The position numbers and the translations under genes were made by a program. 64,000 bases of DNA from Parabacteroides goldsteinii (lineage in GTDB: Bacteria > Bacteroidota > Bacteroidia > Bacteroidales > Tannerellaceae). Below the pieces are notes generated by a model. The model saw nothing but the letters and a program-made list of their open reading frames with translations. It did not search any database and was not told the origin of the DNA. The stretch is taken from positions 37,377 through 101,376 of the forward strand of contig NZ_JADNBB010000021.1 of the NCBI RefSeq assembly GCF_015550595.1, in the 5' to 3' direction. Positions 53,452 to 63,233 of the stretch are shown piece by piece; the stretch's first letter is position 1; every line of letters begins with the position of its first letter.

Positions 53452-54738
53452 TTAATTCGTCGTGTACATATAATTATAGACAGCATTCAGATGCTGGATA
53501 CGGTGGGCGGCGGCAGACTGTTTAGCCAAGTCTTCCGCATTGATCTCGCGGATCAGGTCGGTGACGGAGATCACGCCGTTAGCCAACTTCACCTCCGCGG
53601 CATTCTTGATACTGGTACGTAGCCGGATTATTTCGTCATCCGCCTTCATCAGGTCGGCCATCTTCTGTATCTCCGTATTCTGCTGCATCAGTTGCAACGA
53701 GGTATTGAACAGGAATGTTTCACGCTGAACTTCTATCTGCTGAAGATTGGTCGACACCTTACGGCGGTCGTTCTTTAAGGTATATAGCTTACCCATATTC
53801 CAGGAAAGACGTACACCTGCAATATAGAAGGGATTAAAGCTATCCTCCAACATATTCAATCCCGGCCGGCCGTATCCCCCCTGCACGAATGCACCGATAC
53901 GAGGCATCAGGCCACTGGTGATCTGTTTGTTCTGAACCTCCAGCAAACGGCTTCTGGCATCCAGTGCCCGCAATTCGGGACGATCGATCTCAGCCGACAA
54001 CGGATTACCCGGCACGGCAGGGATCTCCAGCACCCTGTCTTTGTCATAAGGTTTCCCGATCAGTGCACTCAACATCCTGCCGAAAGCCACCCGCGATGCT
54101 TTCAATTCGATCTCCTTCTGGCGGGCATTCAATAATTCGACCTCCATACTTTCGCGATCGGACTGGTTGGCCACACCATTTTCCATCATTGCCGTTATCC
54201 GGTCGATATTGATTTGTAACTCCTTTTGAAGCAGTGCATTCTGGCGGATCAGTTCTTCCTGGAGCAGACAACCGAAATAAAGCTGGTTCACACGGTCGTT
54301 CAAGGTATAAAGATCGCTTTCCAGTTGTTCCCGGTCTGCGGCGGCCTGCGCTTTCGTCAGTTGCCGGGTGGTGTGGATGGTTCCGCCATCCCATATATTC
54401 TGATTCACCTCGGCCAATACCTGATACTGATCTTTGCTTAAGGTCGGGATATCGAGTCCCGGCATAACAACCGACAGCTTTTCGGTGTCGAAAGGAAGCT
54501 TGGTCACTTCGCTCTGATAGGTCGCTTTCGCATTTACAGTCAGTTGGGGTAACCATCCTTTTCCTGCATTAGACAGGTTATATTGCTCGGTCTGTCCGAT
54601 CAGGCCATACTGGCGTATCTGGGGAAAGTTGGCACGGGCCCATTCATAACATTGTGCCAGTGTAACCGTCTCCTGCCCTTTCGCAATCCCCGACAGCAGG
54701 GGAAAGCATAAGAATAAGATCATGCAAATCCGTTTCAT
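53452..54738 (-). CDS. TolC-family outer membrane efflux protein
   Basis: A 428-residue outer-membrane factor with a signal peptide (about 1-21) and two long helical repeats. LYTLNDRVNQLYFGCLLQEEL and LSWNMGKLYTLKNDRRK are typical TolC elements. Its start overlaps the TetR stop by 4 bp, so expression is coupled. With HlyD, two ATPases and two permeases it completes a tripartite efflux pump; the substrate is unknown (drugs, bile salts or lipids are possible). Confidence 0.94.
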   Translation of the reverse strand: MKRICMILFLCFPLLSGIAKGQETVTLAQCYEWARANFPQIRQYGLIGQTEQYNLSNAGKGWLPQLTVNAKATYQSEVTKLPFDTEKLSVVMPGLDIPTLSKDQYQVLAEVNQNIWDGGTIHTTRQLTKAQAAADREQLESDLYTLNDRVNQLYFGCLLQEELIRQNALLQKELQINIDRITAMMENGVANQSDRESMEVELLNARQKEIELKASRVAFGRMLSALIGKPYDKDRVLEIPAVPGNPLSAEIDRPELRALDARSRLLEVQNKQITSGLMPRIGAFVQGGYGRPGLNMLEDSFNPFYIAGVRLSWNMGKLYTLKNDRRKVSTNLQQIEVQRETFLFNTSLQLMQQNTEIQKMADLMKADDEIIRLRTSIKNAAEVKLANGVISVTDLIREINAEDLAKQSAAAHRIQHLNAVYNYMYTTN

Positions 54739-55388
54739 TGAAGTATCTGTTTATTCGGTGTATTATTGTCCGGACTCAATAACCGGATCATTATATCGGT
54801 AACGAACGGGATACGTTCCTGTAAAAAAGCTTCGTATTTGCCTGCATCCCCTTCCATAAAAACAGCCGTAAACGGGTTTCTCACCAACATCGGGAAGACC
54901 AGCAGGCTTATCAAAGTAGTAGCCACATAATATACGGGAAGTTTCTTTAGCACCCCATTCTCCATTTCGTCTTCCAACTGCCTGCGCATACGAATGAACG
55001 GCTGTACCCGGACGGGGTTTTTCAATATGGAACGATAGATATGCTCCGGATCGCGCTGCAGCTCGTTAATAACAAAGATAGGGAACAGCGGATTACGCTG
55101 TAATGTCTTTACATACTGGTCGATAATCTTCGGTAGCTTCTCCATAAAAGAGGTATTCTCTTCCATTATCGCTCCCAAATTGGGAAGCAAGGCTCCCATC
55201 AACTGATCGAAGATTGCATCGAACAGCATTTCTTTCGTGCGATAATAATAATGTAAGGCGGTACGGCCGATGCCTGCCTTGGCAGCTACATCCCCCATCT
55301 TAGTCGCTTCATATCCTTTCGTCACAAAGACCTGTTTTGCAGCTTCCAATATCCGGCTTTCCATCGTGATTGCTTCTTCTTTACTCAT
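54735..55388 (-). CDS. TetR-family regulator of the efflux operon
   Basis: A 217-residue regulator starting at MSKEEAITMESRILEAAK. The N-terminal helix-turn-helix is ATKMGDVAAKAGIGRTALHYYYRTKEMLF; the C-terminal ligand-binding domain is all-helical. The ATG at 55388 is preferred to a GTG ten codons upstream. Two palindromes at 55426-55467 lie directly upstream, so autorepression that also controls tolC-hlyD-ABC is likely. Confidence 0.93.
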   Translation of the reverse strand: MSKEEAITMESRILEAAKQVFVTKGYEATKMGDVAAKAGIGRTALHYYYRTKEMLFDAIFDQLMGALLPNLGAIMEENTSFMEKLPKIIDQYVKTLQRNPLFPIFVINELQRDPEHIYRSILKNPVRVQPFIRMRRQLEDEMENGVLKKLPVYYVATTLISLLVFPMLVRNPFTAVFMEGDAGKYEAFLQERIPFVTDIMIRLLSPDNNTPNKQILQ

Positions 55389-55425
55389 TGTATATCTTGC
55401 TTTTACTATATTTGCCACTACTGTC

Positions 55426-55467
55426 TGTCAATTATGTTTGACACATTTGTTTGACAGATATGTCAAA
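55426..55467. promoter_or_regulatory. Two palindromic TetR operators
   Basis: TGTCAA-TTATGT-TTGACA (55426-55443) and TTTGACAGATATGTCAAA (55450-55467) share TTGACA/TGTCAA half-sites. They lie 38-79 bp upstream of the TetR start, in the promoter of the efflux operon. Confidence 0.75.
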
Positions 55468-55474
55468 GGTAGTG

Positions 55475-55513
55475 TAAAAAAATAAGGATGCAGCTACTGC
55501 ACCCTTATTTTAA
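55475..55513 (-). terminator. Terminator of the GH43 gene
   Basis: AAATAAGG (55479-55487) with TGCAG pairs with CTGCA and CCTTATTT (to 55510), with T residues on the minus strand. Confidence 0.85.
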
Positions 55514-55538
55514 TATCTTTTATACAATGGAGGAAAAC

Positions 55539-56525
55539 TTATTTTATCTTTCTTTCCGCTACCCCTTCGAAGGTCATCTTTACCGGATTGATGTATCCAT
55601 CCTTATCGAAAGTCATCTTATCGATACAAGTCGCCCGGTGGTCGCGTCCCGTATCGTTCAGCGGACGGCGGTGGTAAACGATATAATAATCTTCCGAATT
55701 CGGCACATGCATCACGGAATGATGGCCGGCACTGGTTGCTACTGCCGGATCCTGCTGAAGTATCGTGGCAATCCGGTTGAACGGTCCGAAAGGAGAATCG
55801 GCAATGGCATAAGCGACACAATAGTCGGGACCGCCCCAGCCGCCTTCGCTCCACATGAAATAGTATTTACCGTTCTTCTTAAATATGAACGGGCCTTCCA
55901 CATAGTTATCCGGTGTTATTTCCTTATAGATAGTTCCGTCTTCAAACGGCACCAGCCCGGTAAAGTCGTCGTTCAACTGCACAACATTACAATGTCCCCA
56001 ACCGCCATAATACATATAATAACGGTCGCCATCCTTAAACACGAACTGGTCGATAGGCTGCGCCCCGTTGACGATCTCGTTGATAAGCGGCTTTCCGATC
56101 AGATCCTTGTACGGACCTTCGGGCCGATCGCTGACAGCAACACCGATACCGCCCACTTCCCCTTCATGCACATCGTTCGCACCGAAGAAGAAATAATACT
56201 TGCCGTCTTTACTGATCACAGACGGTGCCCACATGGCACGCTTTGCCCACTTCACCTCGGTCGTATCGAGAATGGAAGAATGCTTCGTCCAGTTCACCAG
56301 GTCTTTAGAAGAGAAACAGTCGAAGAAGGTCTGGTTCTCATATAGATCACTCCAAGTAGGATAAATCCAATAGGTATCATCATAAATAATACCTTCAGGG
56401 TCTGCATACCATCCTTCAAACACAGGGTTGCCACTTTTCGCCACCTCTGCCGACTGCTGTTTCGGTTGTCCGCAAGCCGACATCAGGGCAGCGGTACAAA
56501 CAGCTATAACACAACTTTTATTCAT
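55539..56525 (-). CDS. GH43-family glycoside hydrolase, lipoprotein
   Basis: A 328-residue five-bladed beta-propeller enzyme with a lipobox MSAC (Cys18). The Asp in WYADPEGIIYDDTYWIY (base), the Asp in PIDQFVFKDGDRYYMYYGG (pKa modulator) and the Glu in YVEGPFIFKKNGKYYFMWSEGG (acid) fit GH43 catalysis. GH43 enzymes act on arabinose- or xylose-containing or galactan glycans; the subfamily is not assigned. It is isolated from any SusC/D pair and 26 bp past the serine dehydratase gene. Confidence 0.92.
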   Translation of the reverse strand: MNKSCVIAVCTAALMSACGQPKQQSAEVAKSGNPVFEGWYADPEGIIYDDTYWIYPTWSDLYENQTFFDCFSSKDLVNWTKHSSILDTTEVKWAKRAMWAPSVISKDGKYYFFFGANDVHEGEVGGIGVAVSDRPEGPYKDLIGKPLINEIVNGAQPIDQFVFKDGDRYYMYYGGWGHCNVVQLNDDFTGLVPFEDGTIYKEITPDNYVEGPFIFKKNGKYYFMWSEGGWGGPDYCVAYAIADSPFGPFNRIATILQQDPAVATSAGHHSVMHVPNSEDYYIVYHRRPLNDTGRDHRATCIDKMTFDKDGYINPVKMTFEGVAERKIK

Positions 56526-56551
56526 ATAAATATAGGTTTACTATAATAGTC

Positions 56552-57754
56552 TTAATCTCCGTACTTCTTGGCCAGGCCGCCTTCGGAAGTTTCCTTATAC
56601 AGACTGGGCAGGTCGTTACCCGTCTGACGCATCACTTCCACTACCTGGTCGAAACTCACCCGGTGTTTTCCGTCTGAGAAGTTCGAAAAGGTATTTGCAT
56701 CCAGTGCACGTGCGGCAGCAAACGCATTACGCTCGATACAAGGTATCTGTACCAGTCCGCAAACCGGATCGCAAGTCAGCCCCAGGTGATGCTCCAATCC
56801 CATCTCGGCGGCATACTCGATCTGTGCGGGCGTTCCACCGAACAACTGGCTGGCAGCGGCCGCAGCCATCGCACAAGCAACTCCCACCTCACCCTGGCAA
56901 CCAACTTCAGCACCGGATACCGATGCATTCGTACGGACCACATTTCCGAACAACCCGGCAGTAGCTAATGCACGCAGGATACGCGAATCGCGGAAGTCGC
57001 GGGTATCTTTCAGGTGATACAATACAGCCGGCAACACGCCACAGGAGCCACAGGTAGGAGCCGTCACAATCCTTCCCCCGCTGGCATTCTCTTCGGAAAC
57101 GGCCAACGCGAAAGCATATACCATTCCGCGGCTTTTGATGCTACTGCCGTATCCTTTGGCACGGATCAGGTAGTCGGATGCCTTACGACGTATGCCCAGG
57201 CCACCCGGCAGGATACCTTCCGCTTCCAGACCGTTGAGCACAGCCTGTTGCATCACCTCCCATACCTCGGCCAGATAATCCCATATCTGCGGGCCTTCGC
57301 ATTGCTCCACATATTCCCAGTAAGAATGACCGGTCTTTTCGCACCAAGCCTGGATATCCTTGATGGTACTCATTTCGTAGACTTTGGCAGTCTTCAACTC
57401 GTTAAAAATCTCGTTGGCAAGCGTGCCGCCGCCGATACTGTATACGGTCCATGCTTCCAGCCTCTCGTCTTTATCGTTGAACGACTCAAACAGCATCCCG
57501 TTCGGGTGGAACGGCAGGAATATTTTAGGTTCCCAGGTAATATTCGTCGGAGCCACGGGTTGCAGCACTTCCAGAATGCCGGCATCCGTCATGTGCCCCT
57601 TTCCGGTAGCAGCCAAGCTACCATACAACGTTACATTGAAACGTGCAGCCTGCCGGTTACGTTCCAAAAACATCCGCGAAGCACGTATCGGCCCCATCGT
57701 GTGGCTACTCGACGGGCCATGGCCGATCCGGTATATCTGTTTGATAGATTCCAT
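56552..57754 (-). CDS. sdaA: L-serine dehydratase (iron-sulfur, single-chain)
   Basis: A 400-residue enzyme that deaminates L-serine to pyruvate. A short beta domain with HGPSSSHTMGPIRAS at about 13-27 precedes the alpha domain. The 4Fe-4S cluster Cys residues lie in TAPTCGSCGVLPAVL, CQGEVGVACAMAAAA and CDPVCGLVQIPC. Length fits the single-chain type. It is a possible co-transcript with the GH43 gene downstream (26-bp gap). Confidence 0.96.
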   Translation of the reverse strand: MESIKQIYRIGHGPSSSHTMGPIRASRMFLERNRQAARFNVTLYGSLAATGKGHMTDAGILEVLQPVAPTNITWEPKIFLPFHPNGMLFESFNDKDERLEAWTVYSIGGGTLANEIFNELKTAKVYEMSTIKDIQAWCEKTGHSYWEYVEQCEGPQIWDYLAEVWEVMQQAVLNGLEAEGILPGGLGIRRKASDYLIRAKGYGSSIKSRGMVYAFALAVSEENASGGRIVTAPTCGSCGVLPAVLYHLKDTRDFRDSRILRALATAGLFGNVVRTNASVSGAEVGCQGEVGVACAMAAAAASQLFGGTPAQIEYAAEMGLEHHLGLTCDPVCGLVQIPCIERNAFAAARALDANTFSNFSDGKHRVSFDQVVEVMRQTGNDLPSLYKETSEGGLAKKYGD

Positions 57755-57782
57755 TTTTCAGTTTCTCCTGTTTTTTGTGTTT

Positions 57783-58916
57783 TTAAACTTTAAGAAATAT
57801 ATTACGTTTATAAAGCCACCACAAAATTACATAAATAACCAATATGTTTGACAAGCTAATCAAAAAGGAATAATAATTCCCCATATATTGCTGAAGCCCA
57901 TAAAACAAGGACTCGCCCAAACAGCTGAAATTAACGATATTAGCCAGCATATATGCAACGATAGAGTTCATTCCGTACACTTTCAACCAGGTAATATTTT
58001 TATTATATCCCTTATAATCGATCAGATAATAGAACAATCCCATCAACAGGAAACAATAACCGCTGCTGACCAGTACCATAGAACTTGTCCATATCGTTTT
58101 AATAACCGGCATCTGCAATCCCCATAACCATCCTGCTGCCACCATAGCTGCTCCGGCCCCGAAATACCATTTCAGTTTATACACATCGCTCGTTTTATCC
58201 TTGGCAATATAGCCGGCAAACAATCCGGTCAATACGGTTACACCGAAGTTCAAACTGCTCAGTATCCAGGTATAATAATATCCGGAAGAGAAAACCACTT
58301 CGCCGTCCACCACTTTTGCTCCATCCCGGAAACGTCCCAATACGGCACGGTCTATCCATTCCGCCAGGTTTCCTTCGGGTGTATAATTACCGCCTCCATA
58401 ACTGCCGACCGTGATAAACTGCATCGCAGCCCAGTAAACAAGCAATAAGGCGACCGCTACACCGACCTGTGTACGACGGCTTGTATAAAGAAACAATACG
58501 GCAGTGATCAGGTATCCCGCCGCAATAGACTGCAACGTATTCGAATATAAATAGATACAATCCGGATCGAGGCCGAGCAGGTTACCCTGGCACATCATAC
58601 CGAATATCCAAAGCAACAGGATACGTTTACCCAACCGGCGGAAAAGAGCTTTCTTGTCAGAAACCCCTTTAAAGCGGGATAAGGCAAACGGCATAGACGC
58701 CCCCGACATAAACAGGAATAACGGCATGATCAAATCCCAGGGAGAAAAGCCCACCCAGGCTTCATGGCTAAATAACCACATACTACTATGCAACCATTCC
58801 ACATCAGCCGCACGGGCCAGTGAATGTGCCAACGGGCCTAAAGCCACCAGAAAGAAAAGATCGAAACCGCGAAGTGCGTCAAGCGACTCCAGCCGTTTAT
58901 AAGTAGTTTTTTCCAT
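57783..58916 (-). CDS. HGSNAT-like/DUF5009 membrane protein, second of tandem pair
   Basis: A 377-residue polytopic protein with about 10-11 helices. The N-terminal LESLDALRGFDLFFLVALG is the signature region of the heparan-alpha-glucosaminide N-acetyltransferase-like (DUF1624/DUF5009) family. The following HSSMWLFSHEAWVGFSPWDLIMPLFLFMSGAS is also conserved. Eukaryotic relatives acetylate lysosomal glucosamine across a membrane. It follows its paralog by 12 bp; the roles of the pair are unknown. Confidence 0.85.
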   Translation of the reverse strand: MEKTTYKRLESLDALRGFDLFFLVALGPLAHSLARAADVEWLHSSMWLFSHEAWVGFSPWDLIMPLFLFMSGASMPFALSRFKGVSDKKALFRRLGKRILLLWIFGMMCQGNLLGLDPDCIYLYSNTLQSIAAGYLITAVLFLYTSRRTQVGVAVALLLVYWAAMQFITVGSYGGGNYTPEGNLAEWIDRAVLGRFRDGAKVVDGEVVFSSGYYYTWILSSLNFGVTVLTGLFAGYIAKDKTSDVYKLKWYFGAGAAMVAAGWLWGLQMPVIKTIWTSSMVLVSSGYCFLLMGLFYYLIDYKGYNKNITWLKVYGMNSIVAYMLANIVNFSCLGESLFYGLQQYMGNYYSFLISLSNILVIYVILWWLYKRNIFLKV

Positions 58917-58928
58917 TTGAAAATTATT

Positions 58929-60047
58929 TTAGACTTTTAAGAAAATACGTTGACGATAGAGGAAATAAAGGAAGCCCCAGCAGACAGCGATATAGGCGAC
59001 CGCCCCGAACAGGGGTTGAGCCGCTTCGGGTGTCAGTCCGATCAGTCCGCCGAAGATGGTATTCGCTGTAAAAGTGAAATTGACAAACACCTGGGCCAGG
59101 TAAATAGTAATAGAATTCATGCCGATCACTGTAAAGAAAGGCGTCCAGCCCCTTATCCCCTTCACGTCCACGATATAGTAGAACAAGGCAAACAACAACA
59201 TGGAAATACCACCGACAGTACAAACGAACGAACTCGTCCACAAATACTTATTGATCGGGAAAAACAATCCCCACAGCAATCCGATCACCAATAGGGCAGC
59301 TCCCGCACATAACATATAAAGAACCTTCTTCGTCTCCGTCAGTCCTTTCTTTTGCAACTTGATAAATTCTCCGGTGAACATCCCCAGCAACGCCGTTCCG
59401 ATAGCCGGCAAGGTTGACAAGATGCCTTCGGGGTCATAGTTTCCGCCATGCAAATGCCCCGGCAATAACAATCGGTCGATGTAACAAGCAAAGCAGCCCT
59501 CACGGGTAAACACGTCCGCTCCGTTTCCGTCGGGTGCCGGGACAAAAGCCAATAACAACCAGTAACCGACCAGGATCGCGACCACGATCCATATCCTCGT
59601 AACGGTCCGTGTATTTACAAAAATCAGGGCTCCGAACATCCAAGCCAGACCGATACGTGCCAATACACTGGCATAACGTTGTGTCTCGAAGTCGAAGTTC
59701 AACAGGCCGTTGTAGACACAGCCCAGGATAACCAGGGTAATGCCCCTGCGAATAATTTTCCTGTAGATGGCCGCCTCCGACATTCCACGTTCCCGCTGTT
59801 TAGCCAGAGAAAAGGGAAAAGAGATCCCGGCAATGAACAGGAACAAAGGGAAGATTATATCCTCGAACGTAAATCCGGCTCCCCATCGTGCATGATGCAT
59901 CTGGTCTGCCACCGATTGAAAGAAAGGAGTCGGGATCAGGGTAGCCAGTGCTACGAAAAGGGAACCGCCTCCCATGATAAAGAACATATCAAATCCCCGC
60001 AAGGCATCCAGCGATTGGAGCCGCTGGAGTTGTTTTTGTTTTTCCAT
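58929..60047 (-). CDS. HGSNAT-like/DUF5009 membrane protein, first of tandem pair
   Basis: A 372-residue paralog of the next gene, sharing LQSLDALRGFDMFFIMGGGS, GFTFEDIIFPLFLFIAGIS and the multi-helix body. The start at ATG 60047 begins MEKQKQLQRLQS; the in-frame reading to 60083 is longer but lacks a ribosome site. Membrane acyltransferases of this kind may acetylate periplasmic amino sugars. A minus-strand TATATTTG at 60081-60088 may be the promoter of the pair. Confidence 0.87.
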   Translation of the reverse strand: MEKQKQLQRLQSLDALRGFDMFFIMGGGSLFVALATLIPTPFFQSVADQMHHARWGAGFTFEDIIFPLFLFIAGISFPFSLAKQRERGMSEAAIYRKIIRRGITLVILGCVYNGLLNFDFETQRYASVLARIGLAWMFGALIFVNTRTVTRIWIVVAILVGYWLLLAFVPAPDGNGADVFTREGCFACYIDRLLLPGHLHGGNYDPEGILSTLPAIGTALLGMFTGEFIKLQKKGLTETKKVLYMLCAGAALLVIGLLWGLFFPINKYLWTSSFVCTVGGISMLLFALFYYIVDVKGIRGWTPFFTVIGMNSITIYLAQVFVNFTFTANTIFGGLIGLTPEAAQPLFGAVAYIAVCWGFLYFLYRQRIFLKV

Positions 60048-60080
60048 CGTATTGAAATTAGAATTTAGATTGTAAAGAAG

Positions 60081-60131
60081 CAAATATAAGAAATATTGTA
60101 ATAAAACTATCCTGCTTTTTCATTAGTTTTG
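60081..60131. promoter_or_regulatory. Divergent promoter region of the HGSNAT-like pair and cobQ
   Basis: A minus-strand -7 box TATATTTG lies at 60081-60088. On the plus strand TAGTTTTG (60124-60131) fits TAnnTTTG but is only 5 bp from the cobQ ATG, which would make that transcript nearly leaderless. Confidence 0.45.
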
Positions 60132-60136
60132 CAGCC

Positions 60137-61621
60137 ATGATAAAACAACACCTGAAACCGATCATGTTCGTTGGCACTTGTTCCGATGCCGGAAAAAGTG
60201 TGATCAACGCAGCTTTCTGCCGTATCTTCAAGCAAGACGGATACCGACCTGCTCCTTTTAAGGCGCAGAATATGTCCCTCAACTCCTACTCTACCCCCGA
60301 AGGCGGCGAGATGGGCCGTGCCCAGGTGGTGCAGGCCGAAGCATGCGGTATCGCTCCGCATACGGATATGAACCCGGTTCTGCTGAAACCGACCAACGAT
60401 AAAAGTTCTCAGGTCGTATTGAACGGCCGCCCGGTCGGCAATATGTCTGCCAAAGACTATTTCGGCATTCAGAACCGGAAAGAAGAGTTATTCAGGGAAG
60501 CCATCGCCTCTTTCAAACGCCTGGAGTCGCGCTATAACCCGATCGTATTGGAAGGTGCGGGAAGTATCTCGGAGCTGAACCTCCGCGACCGCGACATCAC
60601 CAATATGCGCATGGCTATTCAGGCGGATGCCTCCACTTATCTGGTGGCCGATATCGACCGCGGAGGCGTATTCGGTTCCGTTTACGGTACCATCGCACTA
60701 CTCAGGCCGGAGGAACGGGCACAGATGAAAGGAATCATCATCAATAAATTCCGTGGCGATGCCTCGTTGTTTGAAGAAGGACGCGCGATATTGAAAGAGC
60801 TGACGGGTATCCCGGTGGTCGGCGTCATTCCCTGGTTCCGCGATATCAAGATAGAGGAAGAAGACTCGGTTGCCCTGGATATGAAAACCAATACCTGGCA
60901 GGAAGGCAAGATCAACGTGGCGATCATCTTGCTGAAACGTATGTCCAACTTCACCGACTTCGACGTACTCGACATGGATCCTCGCTTCAATCCTTACTAC
61001 ACAAGCAATATCGACGAAGTGGAGAAAGCAGATATCATCCTTCTGCCCGGTTCAAAAAACACATTGTCGGATCTGCAAAGCATCCGTGCCAACGGCATTG
61101 CCGATGCAATCGTGCGGGCCTACAAGAAAGGGAAAAAGGTGATCGGCATCTGCGGCGGCTACCAGATGATGGGTGCCCGCCTGGAAGATCCTGAAGGGAT
61201 AGAAGGTAACCTGCCTGCAGTTCCGGGACTGGGATTACTACCACAATGCACGGTGATCGAACAAGAGAAAGTCACGAAGCAAAGCGCATTCACTTTTCTG
61301 CCGGGTAACGACTCTACCTGCCGGGGATACGAAATACATATGGGACGCACCACTCTGTTAGGCAATGCTCCGGAAAGTCCCGTGGCCCGCCTCGAAGACG
61401 GACGACTGGACGGATATTACCTCGACAACCGTTGCTGGGGCAGCTACATGCACGGCATACTGGATAACCCCGTTGTATTGGATTGCCTGGCGGAAGGTTT
61501 CGACAAAGAAACTGATGCCGCCCCCTTCGATTACGCCGCTTTCAAGGAAGAACAATATGAAAAGCTGGCGGATCTGATACGGAAGCATGTGGATATGGAG
61601 TATATTTACAGTACGCTGTAA
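60137..61621 (+). CDS. cobQ: Cobyric acid synthase
   Basis: A 494-residue ATP- and glutamine-dependent amidotransferase that amidates side chains b, d, e and g of adenosyl-cobyrinate a,c-diamide. The P-loop GTCSDAGKSVINAAFCRIF begins at residue 13, followed by PFKAQNMSLNSY, EAGAG-like EGAGSISELNLR and the GATase Cys in IGICGGYQMMG, with the late His in SYMHGIL. With cobB (1978) the window encodes two successive cobamide amidations. Its stop is directly next to that of the convergent cpsB-like gene. Confidence 0.96.
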   Translation: MIKQHLKPIMFVGTCSDAGKSVINAAFCRIFKQDGYRPAPFKAQNMSLNSYSTPEGGEMGRAQVVQAEACGIAPHTDMNPVLLKPTNDKSSQVVLNGRPVGNMSAKDYFGIQNRKEELFREAIASFKRLESRYNPIVLEGAGSISELNLRDRDITNMRMAIQADASTYLVADIDRGGVFGSVYGTIALLRPEERAQMKGIIINKFRGDASLFEEGRAILKELTGIPVVGVIPWFRDIKIEEEDSVALDMKTNTWQEGKINVAIILLKRMSNFTDFDVLDMDPRFNPYYTSNIDEVEKADIILLPGSKNTLSDLQSIRANGIADAIVRAYKKGKKVIGICGGYQMMGARLEDPEGIEGNLPAVPGLGLLPQCTVIEQEKVTKQSAFTFLPGNDSTCRGYEIHMGRTTLLGNAPESPVARLEDGRLDGYYLDNRCWGSYMHGILDNPVVLDCLAEGFDKETDAAPFDYAAFKEEQYEKLADLIRKHVDMEYIYSTL

Positions 61622-62347
61622 TCACTCCCACAACAAACCATTCCCCTGCATCAGTTTTTCCACCGATTCAAATTGGTCTTTTTTGAGTTTGAGGGAGTCA
61701 TAAAGACTGCGGTAATTGAGGGAATGGATATCGGTCCCGACGAAATCATAACAACCTTTCTTCAGTAGAGAAGAGGCAGTTTTATGAGGTAACGGCCCGT
61801 AGAAGCCGGCTAGGGAGAAAAGGTTCAATTGGAATTTACATCCATGTTCTTTTAGTTTCAGCAACTCATTTATATTCCAGAAACCGAAACGTTCCGGATG
61901 AGCCAGGACCGGGATATACCCGTTCAGCTGCAAATCATACAGTTTCTCAAACAGATCGCCGGGTGCCTGCATAAAGGATACTTCTACCAATACATGCTTT
62001 CCGTCATACGAGAGCATCCCTTCGTTCATGCGGTCGTAAAAACATTCGTCCAGCATATACTCGGCAGCCAAACGAAGGTCGATGTTTATACCCATACAAT
62101 TACCGCGGAAGAGGTCGAACCTCTCCTGAAGATATACTCTCCGGTTCTTTACCAGATCTGCCATTATATGCGGCGTCAGAAAAAGGCGTTTCACCCCGCA
62201 TGTCCCTAGGAACGAGAGCATATCGAGACTCTCTTCTTCCGACGAAAACCCATCATCTACCCCCGGTAGCAAATGAGAATGGACATCGGTCATGCCCGGC
62301 CACAGAGGCTTTTTCCGGGTAAATAAATCAGAGAGGAATGCGTTCAT
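61622..62347 (-). CDS. CpsB/YwqE-type tyrosine-protein phosphatase
   Basis: A 241-residue PHP-superfamily phosphatase. TDVHSHLLPGVDDGFSSEEES carries the first His pair and Asp, FLTPHIM and LAEYMLDECF the middle ligands, LAHPERFGFW and VGTDIHSL the last. CpsB proteins dephosphorylate bacterial tyrosine kinases controlling capsule or exopolysaccharide. The start at 62347 is preferred over 62371 for length. No tyrosine kinase or capsule locus is visible inside the window. Confidence 0.9.
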   Translation of the reverse strand: MNAFLSDLFTRKKPLWPGMTDVHSHLLPGVDDGFSSEEESLDMLSFLGTCGVKRLFLTPHIMADLVKNRRVYLQERFDLFRGNCMGINIDLRLAAEYMLDECFYDRMNEGMLSYDGKHVLVEVSFMQAPGDLFEKLYDLQLNGYIPVLAHPERFGFWNINELLKLKEHGCKFQLNLFSLAGFYGPLPHKTASSLLKKGCYDFVGTDIHSLNYRSLYDSLKLKKDQFESVEKLMQGNGLLWE

Positions 62348-63233
62348 AATATATCTGTATTGAAAAAACAACCATCAAAGATACTACAAAGTACAGCGAT
62401 TTCCAAATCAAACATCCTCCCTCACAAACGAAAATAGAAATAGTTTTTCACCATTTGTCAGATGGACTCACATTTTTCTATATTCGAGCACCTGTTCTAT
62501 CATTCCGGGCTTGACCAAAAAGCTCATACTCAACTAATAATCAACCAGTAATATAAGTTGACGGGGCAAGCCCGCCATGACAAGCCGCCTTCATAAAATA
62601 AAGGTTCACAATCCAGGTTTGTGTCTTTAATAAGGCACAGCTTATATAAAAGGAGAACCGTACGTTATGCGACTAAATACATTCAATTATTAGCAAAATG
62701 TTACGAACAAACCACATTGCATAACAGGGGCTAAGAAGCAAATGCTCCTGACAGCTTACTTTTCTATGAATATCCGACAGTTAGTGGGGATGAAATCGGA
62801 CTTTGCTTCCATCAACTGGGACCTAATCGCGATGGAGACCGAGGTAAATGCAGATGAAGTCCCAGCTAATCTGAATGAAGTCCCAGCTGATGGCAATTAA
62901 GTCCGAGGTAGTTGGAGCAGACGGATCGGGAAGTGCTAAAAAGATACAAAAACGGCATATTAAATGACTCTTTTTCTTCTGGAAGCCATTGTCGATTGAT
63001 ACTTTTACGACTAACATTGTGTTGCTCAAACTACATTTTTATTACCTTCTTCCTTAATTGCCTGCAGGAAGTATTCTCACCGGTAATCCATCTGCAATCT
63101 TTATCTGTATATATGCAATCAAAATGTCAACGCACAACTCCGGCACAGCGGGATATTTGAATATACCTCTGACCGTAAGTACATACAACGAAAGGATTTC
63201 ATGAGAGAATTATCAAAATGGTAAAATGACAAA
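62348..63233. repeat. Repeat-rich gene-free stretch with a 21-bp repeat
   Basis: Three copies of an AAGTCC-centred 21-bp unit occur at about 62857, 62878 and 62899 (AAGTCCCAGCT in two, AAGTCCGAGG in the third), with a related piece at 62835. CGGGCTTG (62506-62513) and CAAGCCCG (62567-62574) form an inverted pair. Scattered small reading frames here look like chance or remnants; I see no supported gene. Confidence 0.6.

Noticed and set aside
62823..63029. Small minus-strand frame with repeated SWDFI peptides
   Set aside because: The peptide repeats mirror the 21-bp DNA repeat, and no start signal or homology is seen.
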